This document shows positions 25,249 to 33,795 of a stretch of 64,000 bases of DNA, piece after piece (within the stretch, counting starts at the first letter, position 1; every line of letters begins with the position of its first letter). The stretch is from JAHJDS01 sp964569795 (GTDB lineage: Bacteria > Desulfobacterota > Desulfarculia > Desulfarculales > JAHJDS01). The stretch covers positions 1 to 64,000 of the forward strand of contig CAZMVB010000004.1 in the NCBI GenBank assembly GCA_964569795.1, written 5' to 3'. The position numbers were made by a program, and so were the translations under genes. The notes under the pieces were generated by a model. That model searched no databases, was not told where the DNA came from, and worked only from the letters and a program-made list of their open reading frames with translations.

Positions 25249-26871
25249 TCAAGGGTTACTGCGGGTGAGAACGGTGTCCTGCCTGAACTTCCGGTCGTTG
25301 CGGTCAGGGTGGTCCAGGTTGTAATGAAGCCCCCGGCTTTCCTGGCGCCGCCGGGCGCAGCGCACGATCAGCTCGGCCACCAGGGCCAGGTTCCTCAGTT
25401 CCAGCAGCTCGGTGGTCAGCCGGAAGTCCCAGTAGTATTCGTTGATCTCGTCCTGGATGAGCTTTATCCGGCGGGCGGCCCGGGCCAGCCGCTTGTCGGT
25501 CCGGACGATGCCCACGTAGTTCCACATCAGGCGGCGGATCTCGTCCCAGTTGTGGGCGATGACCACGGCCTCGTCGATGTCGGTCGCCCCGCCGGGATTC
25601 CACTCGGGCACCGGCGGCAGCCGCTTCTGCCGGGCCGCGGGCAGGCGCTCGACGGCGTGGGTCGCGGCCCGGTGGGCGAAGACCAGGGCCTCGAGCAGGG
25701 AATTGCTGGCCAGGCGGTTGGCGCCGTGCAGGCCGGTCGAGGCGGCCTCGCCGACGACGTACAGGCCGGGCAGGGTGCTTTGCCCGAAAATATCGGTCTG
25801 GACGCCGCCGCACATGTAGTGGGCCGCCGGGACGACCGGAATGGGCTGGGTGGTCAGATCGATGCCGAAGGACAGGAGCTTGTGGTGGATGTTGGGAAAC
25901 CGGGCGATCAGGAACTCGGCCGGGCGACGGGTGATGTCCAGGAAGACGCACTTTTGTCCGGTCCGTTTCAGTTCGGCGTCGATGGCCCGGGCGACGGTGT
26001 CCCGGGTGGCCAGGTCCTTTTGGGGGCTGTATTTCTCCATGAAGGCCCGGCCGTCGGCGTCCACCAGGCGGCCGCCCTCGCCCCGGACCGCCTCGGAGAT
26101 GAGAAAGTTGTTGGCCCCGGGGTGATACAGGCTGGTCGGATGGAACTGGACGAACTCCATGTTGGCCACGGCCGCCCCGGCCCGGAAGGCGATGGCCGGA
26201 CCGTCCCCGCTGGCGATGTCGGGGTTGGTGGTGTGGAGATAGACCATGCCCGCCCCGCCAGTGGCCAGGATGGTGAACCGGGCGATGAAGGTGTGGACCT
26301 CGCCGGAATTCTCGTCCAGGACGTAGGCCCCCCAGCAGTATTGCTCGGCGTTGGTGGTGGTCAGGCCGCGACTGACCAGCTTGGTCTGGGTGATCAGGTC
26401 CACGGCCATGTGGTTCTCGAAGATGGTCACCCCGGGGCTGTGCTCGGCCTCGGCGACGAGGCACTCCTCCACGGCCCGGCCGGTGGCGTCGGCGGCGTGG
26501 ACCACCCGGCGGCGGCAGTGGCCGCCCTCCAGGTGGAGGTCGAAGCAGGTCGGATCGCCCGGTTTGAGATTGAACCGGACGCCCATCCCGGCCAGCTCCC
26601 GGATCAGGGGGGGACCCTCGCGGACGACCGTCTCGACCACCTCGGGGTGACACAGGCCGTCGCCCGATGTCAGGGTGTCCTGGACGTGGAGGGCGAGGTC
26701 GTCCTCGGGGTCGAACACGCCGGCGATGCCGCCCTGGGCGTAGTTGGTGTTGGCGTCAACGCTGCCCTTCTTGGTCACCAGGGCCACGCTGCCGAAGCGG
26801 GACGCCTTGCGGGCGAGGGTCAGCCCGGCGATGCCGCTGCCGATGACCAGGAAATCGGTTTCGTATTTCAC
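25249..26871 (-). CDS. nadB: L-aspartate oxidase NadB
   Basis: FAD enzyme oxidising L-aspartate to iminoaspartate, the first step of de novo NAD synthesis; anaerobes use fumarate as acceptor. A dinucleotide fold (VIGSGIAGLTLARKA) lies at residues 8-22. TNYAQGGIAGVF, the HAADATGRAVE region, and the substrate-site signature TDIFGQSTLPGLYVVGEAASTGLHGANRLASNS follow. The length of 540 residues with a helical C-terminal domain fits NadB rather than succinate dehydrogenase flavoprotein. The GTG start is immediate. NadA and NadC are not in the window. Confidence 0.94.
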   Translation of the reverse strand: MKYETDFLVIGSGIAGLTLARKASRFGSVALVTKKGSVDANTNYAQGGIAGVFDPEDDLALHVQDTLTSGDGLCHPEVVETVVREGPPLIRELAGMGVRFNLKPGDPTCFDLHLEGGHCRRRVVHAADATGRAVEECLVAEAEHSPGVTIFENHMAVDLITQTKLVSRGLTTTNAEQYCWGAYVLDENSGEVHTFIARFTILATGGAGMVYLHTTNPDIASGDGPAIAFRAGAAVANMEFVQFHPTSLYHPGANNFLISEAVRGEGGRLVDADGRAFMEKYSPQKDLATRDTVARAIDAELKRTGQKCVFLDITRRPAEFLIARFPNIHHKLLSFGIDLTTQPIPVVPAAHYMCGGVQTDIFGQSTLPGLYVVGEAASTGLHGANRLASNSLLEALVFAHRAATHAVERLPAARQKRLPPVPEWNPGGATDIDEAVVIAHNWDEIRRLMWNYVGIVRTDKRLARAARRIKLIQDEINEYYWDFRLTTELLELRNLALVAELIVRCARRRQESRGLHYNLDHPDRNDRKFRQDTVLTRSNP

Positions 26872-27019
26872 GCTGACTTCCGAAAGGTGCTATAATCGAC
26901 CTTCACCCGGCGCCCGGTCCGCGCCTCGCCGGCCATGGTTTGCGGCGGGACATCAGCCGGCCCGGGGATGACCTAACGAATCCGGATGATTATCGACGCC
27001 ACCCTGACACGAGGCGGAC

Positions 27020-27646
27020 ATGGATGTCAAGGCCGTCGTCTTTGACTGCGACGGCGTGCTGTTCGATTCCCGGCAGGCAAACGTCAACTATTACAACGCC
27101 CTGCTGGGCGCCTTCGGCCGGGGGGACATGTCCGCCGCCGAGGAGCACTACGTCCACGCCCACACCGGCCGGCAGTCGGTCGAGCACCTGTTCCGGGACG
27201 ACCCCCGCCTTGACGCGGCCCTGGCCCTTGAGAGGCGGCGGGACTACGGGCCGTTCATCGATCAGATGACCCCCCACCCCGGGATGAGACGGCTGCTGGC
27301 CGCCCTGCGGGACCGGTTCGCCACGGCCATGTTCACCAATCGCACCCGGACCGTGGACGCGGTCCTGGATCACTTCGATCTGCGCCCCCTGTTCCACGCG
27401 GTCGTCACGGCCGGTTCGGTCAAGCCCAAGCCCGACCCCGAGGGGCTGCTCTACCTCCTCGATCTCTTCGGCGTTCAGGGGGAGGAAACGGTGTACGTCG
27501 GCGACACGACCGTGGACGAACAGACCGCCGCCCGGGCCGGCTGCCGGCTGGTCTCGTTCAACAATCCCGAGCTGGATGCAGAGTGGATCGCCCCGGATTT
27601 CATCACCCTGGGGCGATGGCTGGGGGTCGAGCTTACTTCCGGATGA
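27020..27646 (+). CDS. HAD-superfamily phosphatase
   Basis: Haloacid dehalogenase-type hydrolase resembling phosphoglycolate phosphatase or pyrophosphatase. Motif I is FDCDGVLFDS (residues 9-18), motif II is AMFTNRTR near 111, the motif III lysine lies in GSVKPKPDPEG, and motif IV is VYVGDTTVDEQ. The cap is helical. The length is 208 residues with GAGGCGG upstream of the ATG. The substrate cannot be assigned. Its 3' end overlaps the convergent XRE-cupin gene by 14 bases. Confidence 0.85.
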   Translation: MDVKAVVFDCDGVLFDSRQANVNYYNALLGAFGRGDMSAAEEHYVHAHTGRQSVEHLFRDDPRLDAALALERRRDYGPFIDQMTPHPGMRRLLAALRDRFATAMFTNRTRTVDAVLDHFDLRPLFHAVVTAGSVKPKPDPEGLLYLLDLFGVQGEETVYVGDTTVDEQTAARAGCRLVSFNNPELDAEWIAPDFITLGRWLGVELTSG

Positions 27647-28157
27647 CCACCTGGACGGACACACAGTCCCCCTTGGCCCGGAAGGACTGGTCTGCCGAGG
27701 CGTCGAACAGGACCGCCTCGCCCGGCTGGAGGGTCATGGGCCGGCCCTCGTGGGTGAACTCCAGGCCGCCGGAGAGCTGATAGATGAATTCGTGGCTGTC
27801 GTTGGTCCGGGGTTTGATCACCCGGCCGTCCTTGGCCCGGGTGATGAACACGCTGACCCGGTCGTCCACCGCGCCCTGGGGCACCACCTCGCTCATCTGA
27901 AGGCCTTCCTCGGTGAATCCCTTGAGTTGATCGGAACCGAGGTGGACGAACGAGGCCTCCCGTTCATGGACAAAAAAGGACAGGGGCTTTTTCAGTTCCC
28001 GGGCCACCTTCTGCATCAGAGCGATCGAGGGGCTGATCTGACCGGTCTCGATCCGCTGCAGGGTCATGACCGATATCCCCAATTTTTCAGACAAGCTCTT
28101 CAGCGTATATCCCAATGTCTTGCGCTGAAACCTGATCTTGGCGCCTAGTTCCTTCAT
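27633..28157 (-). CDS. XRE-family regulator with C-terminal cupin domain
   Basis: Transcription regulator with an N-terminal helix-turn-helix (about residues 5-60; LKSLSEKLGISVMTLQRIETG) and a C-terminal cupin (about 105-174; HEFIYQLSGGLEF, LQPGEAVLFDA). This architecture is seen in regulators of small-molecule or stress pathways (PuuR/SutR-like). The ATG at 28157 is preferred because the predicted promoter would initiate near 28186, inside the longer frame. A palindrome over the -10 region suggests autoregulation. The sensed ligand is unknown. Confidence 0.88.
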   Translation of the reverse strand: MKELGAKIRFQRKTLGYTLKSLSEKLGISVMTLQRIETGQISPSIALMQKVARELKKPLSFFVHEREASFVHLGSDQLKGFTEEGLQMSEVVPQGAVDDRVSVFITRAKDGRVIKPRTNDSHEFIYQLSGGLEFTHEGRPMTLQPGEAVLFDASADQSFRAKGDCVSVQVVIRK

Positions 28158-28184
28158 CGGTTCGTCCCTAAACGAGTTGTTATT

Positions 28185-28200
28185 GGTAATTGAATATACC
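28185..28200. promoter_or_regulatory. Imperfect palindrome, possible operator of the XRE-cupin regulator
   Basis: GGTAATTGAATATACC is nearly self-complementary and covers the -10 element of the regulator's own promoter, a usual position for an autorepressor site. Confidence 0.4.
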
Positions 28201-28220
28201 ACAACCATAAAAAAAATCAA
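28193..28220 (-). promoter_or_regulatory. Promoter of the XRE-cupin gene
   Basis: On the minus strand, TTGATT (28220-28215) and TATATT (28198-28193) are 16 bases apart. The region is AT-rich against its GC-rich surroundings. Confidence 0.6.
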
Positions 28221-28273
28221 CTGAGTCCGGTTCGGTCCTTCACTCCGGCGTCAGCGGCCCGGGGCCCTTGAAG

Positions 28274-28303
28274 TTGACAAATCGGACGGCCTGGGCTTAA
28301 ACT
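28274..28303 (+). promoter_or_regulatory. Promoter of lepB
   Basis: Perfect TTGACA and TAAACT are 18 bases apart, about 65 bases upstream of the lepB start. Confidence 0.6.
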
Positions 28304-28367
28304 TCGGTGGTTGGTTCGGGTCCGCCCGCCCAGGGCGGTCATTTTATTTTTTTACAGGTGCAGCGTT

Positions 28368-29351
28368 TTGATTTTCAAGAAAAAAGACACGACTAAAAAG
28401 AGGTCCAGGTCAGCCTGGCGGGAGTGGGGCGAGGCCATCGTCATCGCCATCATCCTGGCCTTTTTCATCCGGACATTCATGGTCCAGGCCTACAAGATCC
28501 CCTCGGGGTCCATGGAGCCGACCCTGCTGGTCGGGGACCAGGTCCTGGTCTGCAAGTTCTGGTACGGCCTGCGCATCCCGTTCACGGACCTGGTCCTGTT
28601 CAAACGCCTGCCCCACCGGGGGGACGTGATCGTTTTCAAGCCGCCCGGTCGGGACGAGGATTACATCAAGCGGGTGATCGGTCTGCCCGGCGACGTGGTC
28701 CAGTTCCGCAATGGCTCCCAGATCTGGATCAAGCCCGCCGGCCAGGACAAGTTCAGGCGGTTCGCCTTCCTGGAGGGGCCCCACGTCCGGCATCAGCGGC
28801 TGGCCGACTCGGTGTACCGGGTTCCCCCGGGCAAGTTGTTCATGATGGGGGACAACCGGGACAACTCGAGCGATTCCCGGGAATGGGGTTTCGCCGACCT
28901 GAGGAATGTCCGGGGCAAGGCCTTCATGATCTACTGGTCCTGGTACGGGTGGTCCAACAACGAGGACCTGGACTGGAAAGACCACACCACCCTGGGCGTG
29001 CGGTGGTACCGGCTCAACCCCTTCAACGGGTATATCTGGATTCCCGGAGCCCGGCGTCACGGCCCCTTCATCGAGCACCGCTTCCCGGTCCAGGAATGCT
29101 CCTATCTCAAGGCGCGCGTCTTCAGGAGCTGCCGGGACTTCAAGGCCGAGGCGGGCCAGAAGTGCGCCCCGGGGGCGAGCTTTGACCGGGCCGAGTGCCA
29201 GCAGTCCCGCTGGCGGGCGGAGCGGGCCTGTGACTACGCCCAGAAGATGAAGCGGGGCAACGGCTTCTGCCCGATCATCAAGGCCCAGGCCAAACCGTCC
29301 CGGAAGAAGGCGGCCAGCACCGGACAGCAGAAACCGGCTCCCGGCCAATAG
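28368..29351 (+). CDS. lepB: Signal peptidase I with a cysteine-rich C-terminal extension
   Basis: Membrane serine protease removing Sec signal peptides. After the N-terminal anchor (AIVIAIILAFFIRTF), the catalytic Ser lies in IPSGSMEPTL and the catalytic Lys in DYIKRVIGLPGD; box E is FMMGDNRDNSSDSR. A TTG at 28368 is favoured as start, since homology begins at IFKKKD. The conserved core ends near residue 235. About 80 further residues contain six cysteines (ECSYLK, RSCRD, QKCAPG, AECQQ, RACDY, GFCP) and a basic tail, which I do not recognise from ordinary LepB. Confidence 0.9.
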   Translation: MIFKKKDTTKKRSRSAWREWGEAIVIAIILAFFIRTFMVQAYKIPSGSMEPTLLVGDQVLVCKFWYGLRIPFTDLVLFKRLPHRGDVIVFKPPGRDEDYIKRVIGLPGDVVQFRNGSQIWIKPAGQDKFRRFAFLEGPHVRHQRLADSVYRVPPGKLFMMGDNRDNSSDSREWGFADLRNVRGKAFMIYWSWYGWSNNEDLDWKDHTTLGVRWYRLNPFNGYIWIPGARRHGPFIEHRFPVQECSYLKARVFRSCRDFKAEAGQKCAPGASFDRAECQQSRWRAERACDYAQKMKRGNGFCPIIKAQAKPSRKKAASTGQQKPAPGQ

Positions 29352-29380
29352 CCCCCTCCCGGCGACGGGGCCGGGCCGGA

Positions 29381-30208
29381 TCAATCCACGGCCACGGCAA
29401 AGGCGTCGTGGAACCCGGTCTGTCTGAGGCGCTTCTCCCAGGCCTTGGCCTGGGACAGCTCGGTCGAGAGCGTGGTCCTGACCCGGTAGAATTTGCCCCG
29501 CGGGGAATCGTAGATCTGAATCGACGAATAGCCGTATTTCACCTTGAGGACCCCCGCCAGCCGGTCGGCGTTCGCCTTCACGGCAAAGGCCCCCACCTGG
29601 ACCGTGAACCGGCCCCGGCGGTAACTGGCCGGCGGGACGTAAAACACCCGGACCCGGCCGCCGGTGGTCATCTGCTTCTTGTAGCCCAGGGCCGTCAGAC
29701 GCACCCGGAGCGTGCCCGGACCGACCACCCCCAGGTGCCGGGCCGCCGCGTAGCTCAGGTCCACGATCCGGCCCCGGACGAACGGACCCCGGTCGTTGAC
29801 CCGCACGATCACGGACCGGCCCGTCCTCTGGGACGTGACCTTGACCCAGGTCTGCATGGGCAGGGTCTTGTGGGCCGCAGTCAGGGCGTACATGTTGTAG
29901 ATCTCGCCGGACGAGGTCCGGCGGCCGTGAAACCGCCGGCCGTACCACGAGGCCAGTCCCTCCTGGACAAAGCCGGTGGCGTCATGGATCGGATAATAGG
30001 TCCGGCCGGCGATGGTGTACGGCCGCTGGGTGGCCGGGACCCGGCGGCCGTGATACGGCCGGCGCGAGGTGTAGCCGCCCCGGGGGGACCCGATTTCCGC
30101 CGGGCCGCACCCGGCCAGGGCCACGACCAGGGGCAGGGCGGCCGCCAGCAGCACCCAATGGCCCGCCCCAGCCCGGCTCCGGAGGTTATTGGCTCGCCGG
30201 TCCGCCAT
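29381..30208 (-). CDS. rlpA: RlpA-like septal lytic transglycosylase lipoprotein
   Basis: Outer-membrane lipoprotein cleaving denuded peptidoglycan strands at division. The N-terminal signal has a lipobox ending LAGC near residue 34. A double-psi beta-barrel follows (about residues 85-170; ASWYGRRFHGRRTSSGE, VRVNDRGPFVRGR with the catalytic Asp), then a C-terminal SPOR domain (from FTVQVGAFAVKANADRL). The predicted transcription start falls almost on the annotated ATG, so either the message is leaderless or translation starts at an internal GTG just before VLLAAALPLV. Confidence 0.88.
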   Translation of the reverse strand: MADRRANNLRSRAGAGHWVLLAAALPLVVALAGCGPAEIGSPRGGYTSRRPYHGRRVPATQRPYTIAGRTYYPIHDATGFVQEGLASWYGRRFHGRRTSSGEIYNMYALTAAHKTLPMQTWVKVTSQRTGRSVIVRVNDRGPFVRGRIVDLSYAAARHLGVVGPGTLRVRLTALGYKKQMTTGGRVRVFYVPPASYRRGRFTVQVGAFAVKANADRLAGVLKVKYGYSSIQIYDSPRGKFYRVRTTLSTELSQAKAWEKRLRQTGFHDAFAVAVD

Positions 30209-30215
30209 CAGTCGT

Positions 30216-30245
30216 TAATTACCGCATTTAGAGTTCGTGTGTCAA
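30216..30245 (-). promoter_or_regulatory. Promoter of rlpA
   Basis: On the minus strand, TTGACA (30245-30240) and TAATTA (30221-30216) are 18 bases apart. Initiation would fall at or next to the rlpA ATG. Confidence 0.5.
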
Positions 30246-30345
30246 ATATATACTATATATTGGGTTAGTCCGGGGACAAGGCCATTACTGGGGGCCTTGA
30301 CAGTCTCTGGCGCCCCCTGGGGAAAAAACGACCGTTGTTTTTTGC

Positions 30346-30375
30346 TTGACAAGTCGCCGTCCAGGCCCCTATATT
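30346..30375 (+). promoter_or_regulatory. Promoter of the SDR-bamQ-bamA-bamR genes
   Basis: TTGACA and TATATT are 18 bases apart, about 180 bases before the first gene. No operator palindrome is obvious next to it. Confidence 0.65.
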
Positions 30376-30557
30376 CCATAGCTACAATATAGTCACTTTA
30401 TAACCCGGGGCGGGGGTTATCCCAATTTGGAAGGGGGGATACTTTCTTTCCCGCCGTGGTCTTTTGAATTCGACTTTCCGCTGTCACCTGAATTCCGCGC
30501 CCGGCACGAGGGGCGCCGTCCGGACCCGAGGCGGTCCGAGACACCTGGGAGCCTTCG

Positions 30558-31310
30558 ATGAGACTCAAAGACAAGGTCGCCGTGGTCACCGGATCGTCCC
30601 GGGGAGTGGGCCGGGCCGTGGCCGAGGCCTACGGCCGGGAAGGGGCCCGGGTGGTGGTCAACTACTCGTCCTCGCCCGCCGCGGCCGAGGAGGCGGTGGC
30701 CGCCATCAAGGCCGCCGGCTCGGACGCGGTGGCGGTCAAGGCCGACGTGGCCCGGGAGGCCGAGGCCGGCGCCCTGATCCAGGCCGCGGTGGACAACTTC
30801 GGTGGCCTGGACATCCTGGTCAACAACGCCGGATTCACCCGGCCGGCCATGCTCCACAAGATGAGCGTGGATCAGTGGGACGCCGTGCTGGACATCCACC
30901 TCAAGAGCGTCTGGCTGTGCAGCAAGGCGGCCCAGCCCCACCTGAAGGCCAAGAACGCGGGCAAGATCATCAACGTCACCTCGGTGGCCGGGGTGGTCGG
31001 GACGGTGGGTCAGGTCAACTATGCCGCGGCCAAGGGCGGGGTCATCTCGCTGACCAAGTCCATCGCCCGGGAGATGGCCCGGTTCAACGTCTGCTGCAAC
31101 GTCGTCAGCCTGGGCATCGTCGCCACGGACATGACCGAGAAGATCCGGACCGACGAAAAGCTCAGGGAGATCTACATGAACCGCATCCTGCTCAAGCGGT
31201 TCGCCGAGGCGGGCGACGTGACCCCGATGTTCGTCTTCCTGGCCTCGGACGAGGCCGATTACGTCACCGGCCAGCTCATCTGCGTGGACGGCGGTTACGG
31301 CATGATTTGA
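30558..31310 (+). CDS. Short-chain dehydrogenase/reductase linked to benzoyl-CoA degradation genes
   Basis: Classical SDR of the FabG/PhaB type: the NAD(P) site is TGSSRGVG (residues 11-18), NNAG lies near 89, and the catalytic Tyr/Lys are in YAAAK near 155. The length of 250 residues is standard. Directly ahead of bamQ, bamA and bamR, a role as a 3-hydroxyacyl-CoA dehydrogenase acting on 3-hydroxypimelyl-CoA or a similar ring-cleavage product is plausible, but this is inferred from position. A housekeeping FabG role is the alternative. The 125-base gap to bamQ shows no terminator. Confidence 0.8.
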   Translation: MRLKDKVAVVTGSSRGVGRAVAEAYGREGARVVVNYSSSPAAAEEAVAAIKAAGSDAVAVKADVAREAEAGALIQAAVDNFGGLDILVNNAGFTRPAMLHKMSVDQWDAVLDIHLKSVWLCSKAAQPHLKAKNAGKIINVTSVAGVVGTVGQVNYAAAKGGVISLTKSIAREMARFNVCCNVVSLGIVATDMTEKIRTDEKLREIYMNRILLKRFAEAGDVTPMFVFLASDEADYVTGQLICVDGGYGMI

Positions 31311-31435
31311 CGACCGCGGCAGTAACACCGCTTTTCCCTCCGGGCACGGCCCCGGCCGGACGAGGGCCTGCCCGCAGTAAAAAAATACTCGGCCGAGGAC
31401 GCGCCGAGAGGCATCGCACAAAAGGAGGGCATGAC

Positions 31436-32545
31436 ATGGCCATACCCGACAAGATCAAGACCTGGCAGATGGTCGCAGGTCCCAAGTTCAACAAGGAAAC
31501 CCGCAAGATCGAGGCCCCGGGCCGGCTGGAGCTGACCGAGATCGACGTCCCCGAGCTGGGCGAGGGCGACGTCCTGGTCGAGGTGGCCGGGTGCGGCGTG
31601 TGCCACACCGACCTGGGCTACTTCTACGACGGGGTGCCCACGGTCAGCAAACCGCCGTTGACCCTGGGCCACGAGATCGCGGGCACGGTCGTCGCCGGTG
31701 TGCCCTCGATGATCGGCAAGCAGGTGATCATCCCGGCGGTCATGCCTTGCAACAATTGCGACATCTGCGCCCAGGGCCGGGGCAACCGCTGCCTGGCCCA
31801 GAAGATGCCCGGCAACTCCATGGGGCTGTACGGCGGTTTCTCGTCCCACATCCCTGTCCCGGCCGCGGATTTGTGCGTCATTGAGGATCTGAAGGGCCGG
31901 CCCCTGGAGAACTACGCGGTGGTCGCCGACGCGGGCACGACGCCCTACCAGGCGGCGATGCGGGCCGAATTCAAGGAGGGTGACCTGGCCCTGGTGACCG
32001 GCGTGACCGGCGGTGTGGGCGCCTACATGGGCCAGGTGGCCAAGGCCCTGGGGGCCAAGGCGGTGGTCGGCCTGGGGCGCAGCGAGGTGAAGCTGGCCCG
32101 GGCCAAGGAATTGGGCGTGGATTACACCATCGACACCAAGGACAAGGACTTCAAGGCCATCCAGGAGGAGTTCAAGGGGATCTGCAAGGACATCGGCGTC
32201 AAGCACAACGTGGGCTGGAAGATCTTCGAGTGCACCGGCGTCGGTCCAATGCAGGACGTGGCCCTGGGCCTGCTCGGGTTCGTGGGCAAGTTGGTGGTGA
32301 TCGGCTTCGGTCTGGCCAAGAACACCTACATGCTCAGCCGCTTGATGGCCTTTGACGCCGAAATCCTCGGGTCCTGGGCTTGCCTGCCCAAGTACTATCC
32401 CGAGGTCTTGAAGTTGGTCCAGGACGGCCGGATCAAAATCGATCCGCTGCTGGAGACCCGGCCCATGTCCACCATCAAGGAGGCCTTCGAGGAGGCCCAC
32501 TCGGGCAGGCTGGTGAAGCGGATCGTCCTGACCCCGGACTTTTAA
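31436..32545 (+). CDS. bamQ: 6-hydroxycyclohex-1-ene-1-carbonyl-CoA dehydrogenase
   Basis: Zinc-dependent alcohol dehydrogenase oxidising 6-hydroxycyclohex-1-ene-1-carbonyl-CoA to the 6-oxo compound with NAD+, in the modified beta-oxidation after benzoyl-CoA dearomatisation. It has the catalytic zinc site CGVCHTD with GHEIAGTV, the structural zinc cysteines CNNCDIC...NRC, and a Rossmann glycine motif (GVTGGVGAYMG). The sequence and 369-residue length match the Had/BamQ type, and the next gene codes for its pathway successor. AAGGAGG lies eight bases before the ATG. Confidence 0.92.
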   Translation: MAIPDKIKTWQMVAGPKFNKETRKIEAPGRLELTEIDVPELGEGDVLVEVAGCGVCHTDLGYFYDGVPTVSKPPLTLGHEIAGTVVAGVPSMIGKQVIIPAVMPCNNCDICAQGRGNRCLAQKMPGNSMGLYGGFSSHIPVPAADLCVIEDLKGRPLENYAVVADAGTTPYQAAMRAEFKEGDLALVTGVTGGVGAYMGQVAKALGAKAVVGLGRSEVKLARAKELGVDYTIDTKDKDFKAIQEEFKGICKDIGVKHNVGWKIFECTGVGPMQDVALGLLGFVGKLVVIGFGLAKNTYMLSRLMAFDAEILGSWACLPKYYPEVLKLVQDGRIKIDPLLETRPMSTIKEAFEEAHSGRLVKRIVLTPDF

Positions 32546-32569
32546 TCGTTTTATAAAGGGAGGATACCC

Positions 32570-33721
32570 ATGGCACTGGAATGGATGCCCCGAGACGATG
32601 AACTCAAGGATCATGCCCTGTTCGACGACAAATACTGGGGCGGCGAGGACGACGCGCCGTGCACCATGTACACCAAGAAACCCCTGACCGACCCCAAGGG
32701 CAACGTCATCGACGGCCTGTACTGGGCCGAGATCAGGCTGAACAACCCCGCCCAGTTCAACTCGTACACCACCGAGATGGTCAAGGGCGTCATCGCCGGC
32801 TTCGGGGCCGCCTCGGGCGACCGGAGCGTGGTGGCGGCGGTCTTCACGGCCACCGGCCCCTGGTCGTTCTGCACCGGCGGCAACACTCGAGAATACCACG
32901 AGTACTACAGTAAGCGCCCCAACGAGTACGGCGAGTACATGGACCTGTTCAACGGCATGGTTGACGCCATCCTGATGTGCAAGAAGCCGACCATCTGCCG
33001 GGTCAACGGCATGCGCGTCGCCGGCGGCCAGGAGATCGGCATGGCCTGCGACCTGGCCGTGTCCTCGGACCTGGCCATCTACGGTCAGGCCGGTCCGCGG
33101 CACGGCTCGGCGCCCGACGGCGGGTCGAGCGACTTCCTGCCGTGGTTTTTGTCCATGGAAGACGCCATGTGGAACTGCGTCTCCTGTGAGATGTGGTCGG
33201 CGTACAAGATGCGGGCCAAGAACCTGATCTCCAAGGTCGTCCCGGTCCTCAAGGACGACAAGGGCAACTGGGTCCGCAATCCCCAGGTCATCCTCGACCG
33301 CTACGTGGACGGCGGCGAGATCGTTTACGGCGAGTTCAAGAGCGGCGACGAGTTCAAGGAGGCCGCCGGCTGGGTCAAGGGCAAGCAGAAGGCGGGCGAG
33401 GTCGATTTCACCCTGCTCGACGCCGAGGTGGGCAAGATCGTCTGGAAGTTCGCCAACCTGTTCCCGGGCTGCCTGATGAAGTCCATTGACGGCATCCGCG
33501 CCAAGAAAAAGTTCTTCTGGGATCAGATGAAGCTCCCCAACCGCCACTGGTTGATGGCCAACATGAACTACGAGGCCTTCCTGGGCTTCGGCGCCTTCAA
33601 CACCAAGAAGATCACCGGCACGGACGTGATCGACTTCATAAAGTTCCGCCAGGAGGTCGCCTCCGGGGCCATGATGGGCGACGAGACCTACGCCAAGGTC
33701 CTGGGCCAGCCCCAGAAGTAA
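32570..33721 (+). CDS. bamA: 6-oxocyclohex-1-ene-1-carbonyl-CoA hydrolase (ring cleavage)
   Basis: Crotonase-superfamily enzyme that hydrates and cleaves the ring of 6-oxocyclohex-1-ene-1-carbonyl-CoA to 3-hydroxypimelyl-CoA; a widely used marker for anaerobic aromatic degradation (BamA/Oah, unrelated to the outer membrane BamA). Typical blocks are IRLNNPAQFNSYTTEMVKG, SFCTGGNTREYHEYY, VAGGQEIGMACDLA and GSAPDGGSSDFLP. The length of 383 residues is characteristic and longer than ordinary enoyl-CoA hydratases. GGGAGG precedes the start. It is cytoplasmic. Confidence 0.95.
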   Translation: MALEWMPRDDELKDHALFDDKYWGGEDDAPCTMYTKKPLTDPKGNVIDGLYWAEIRLNNPAQFNSYTTEMVKGVIAGFGAASGDRSVVAAVFTATGPWSFCTGGNTREYHEYYSKRPNEYGEYMDLFNGMVDAILMCKKPTICRVNGMRVAGGQEIGMACDLAVSSDLAIYGQAGPRHGSAPDGGSSDFLPWFLSMEDAMWNCVSCEMWSAYKMRAKNLISKVVPVLKDDKGNWVRNPQVILDRYVDGGEIVYGEFKSGDEFKEAAGWVKGKQKAGEVDFTLLDAEVGKIVWKFANLFPGCLMKSIDGIRAKKKFFWDQMKLPNRHWLMANMNYEAFLGFGAFNTKKITGTDVIDFIKFRQEVASGAMMGDETYAKVLGQPQK

Positions 33722-33750
33722 CCGGCGGGGCCGCCCGTAATGTCAATCGC

Positions 33751-33780
33751 CGGGGCCCCGTCGGGGCCCCGTAATTTTTT
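33751..33780 (+). terminator. Hairpin and T-tract between bamA and bamR
   Basis: The doubled palindrome CGGGGCCCCG-T-CGGGGCCCCG is followed after four bases by six T residues. It could act as a partial terminator or a processing site that sets bamR expression apart. Confidence 0.5.
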
Positions 33781-33795
33781 AAAATGGGAGCAGCC

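Larger units (their letters stand above)
30209..30557. other. 349-bp divergent intergenic region between rlpA and the bam-cluster SDR gene
   Basis: AT-rich in its middle and holding divergent promoters for rlpA and the SDR-bam genes. A 63-codon minus-strand frame (30398-30589) overlaps the SDR start and has no homology I recognise. The leader from about 30382 to the SDR start is some 175 bases long and could carry regulation. No known riboswitch was seen. Confidence 0.6.

Noticed and set aside
28305..28335. GGTTCGGGTCC resembling a tRNA T-arm
   Set aside because: No acceptor, D or anticodon arm can be folded in the preceding 70 bases.
30398..30589. 63-codon minus-strand frame in the rlpA-SDR gap
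   Set aside because: It overlaps the SDR start and lies opposite its leader, has no ribosome site that I can see and no recognisable family.
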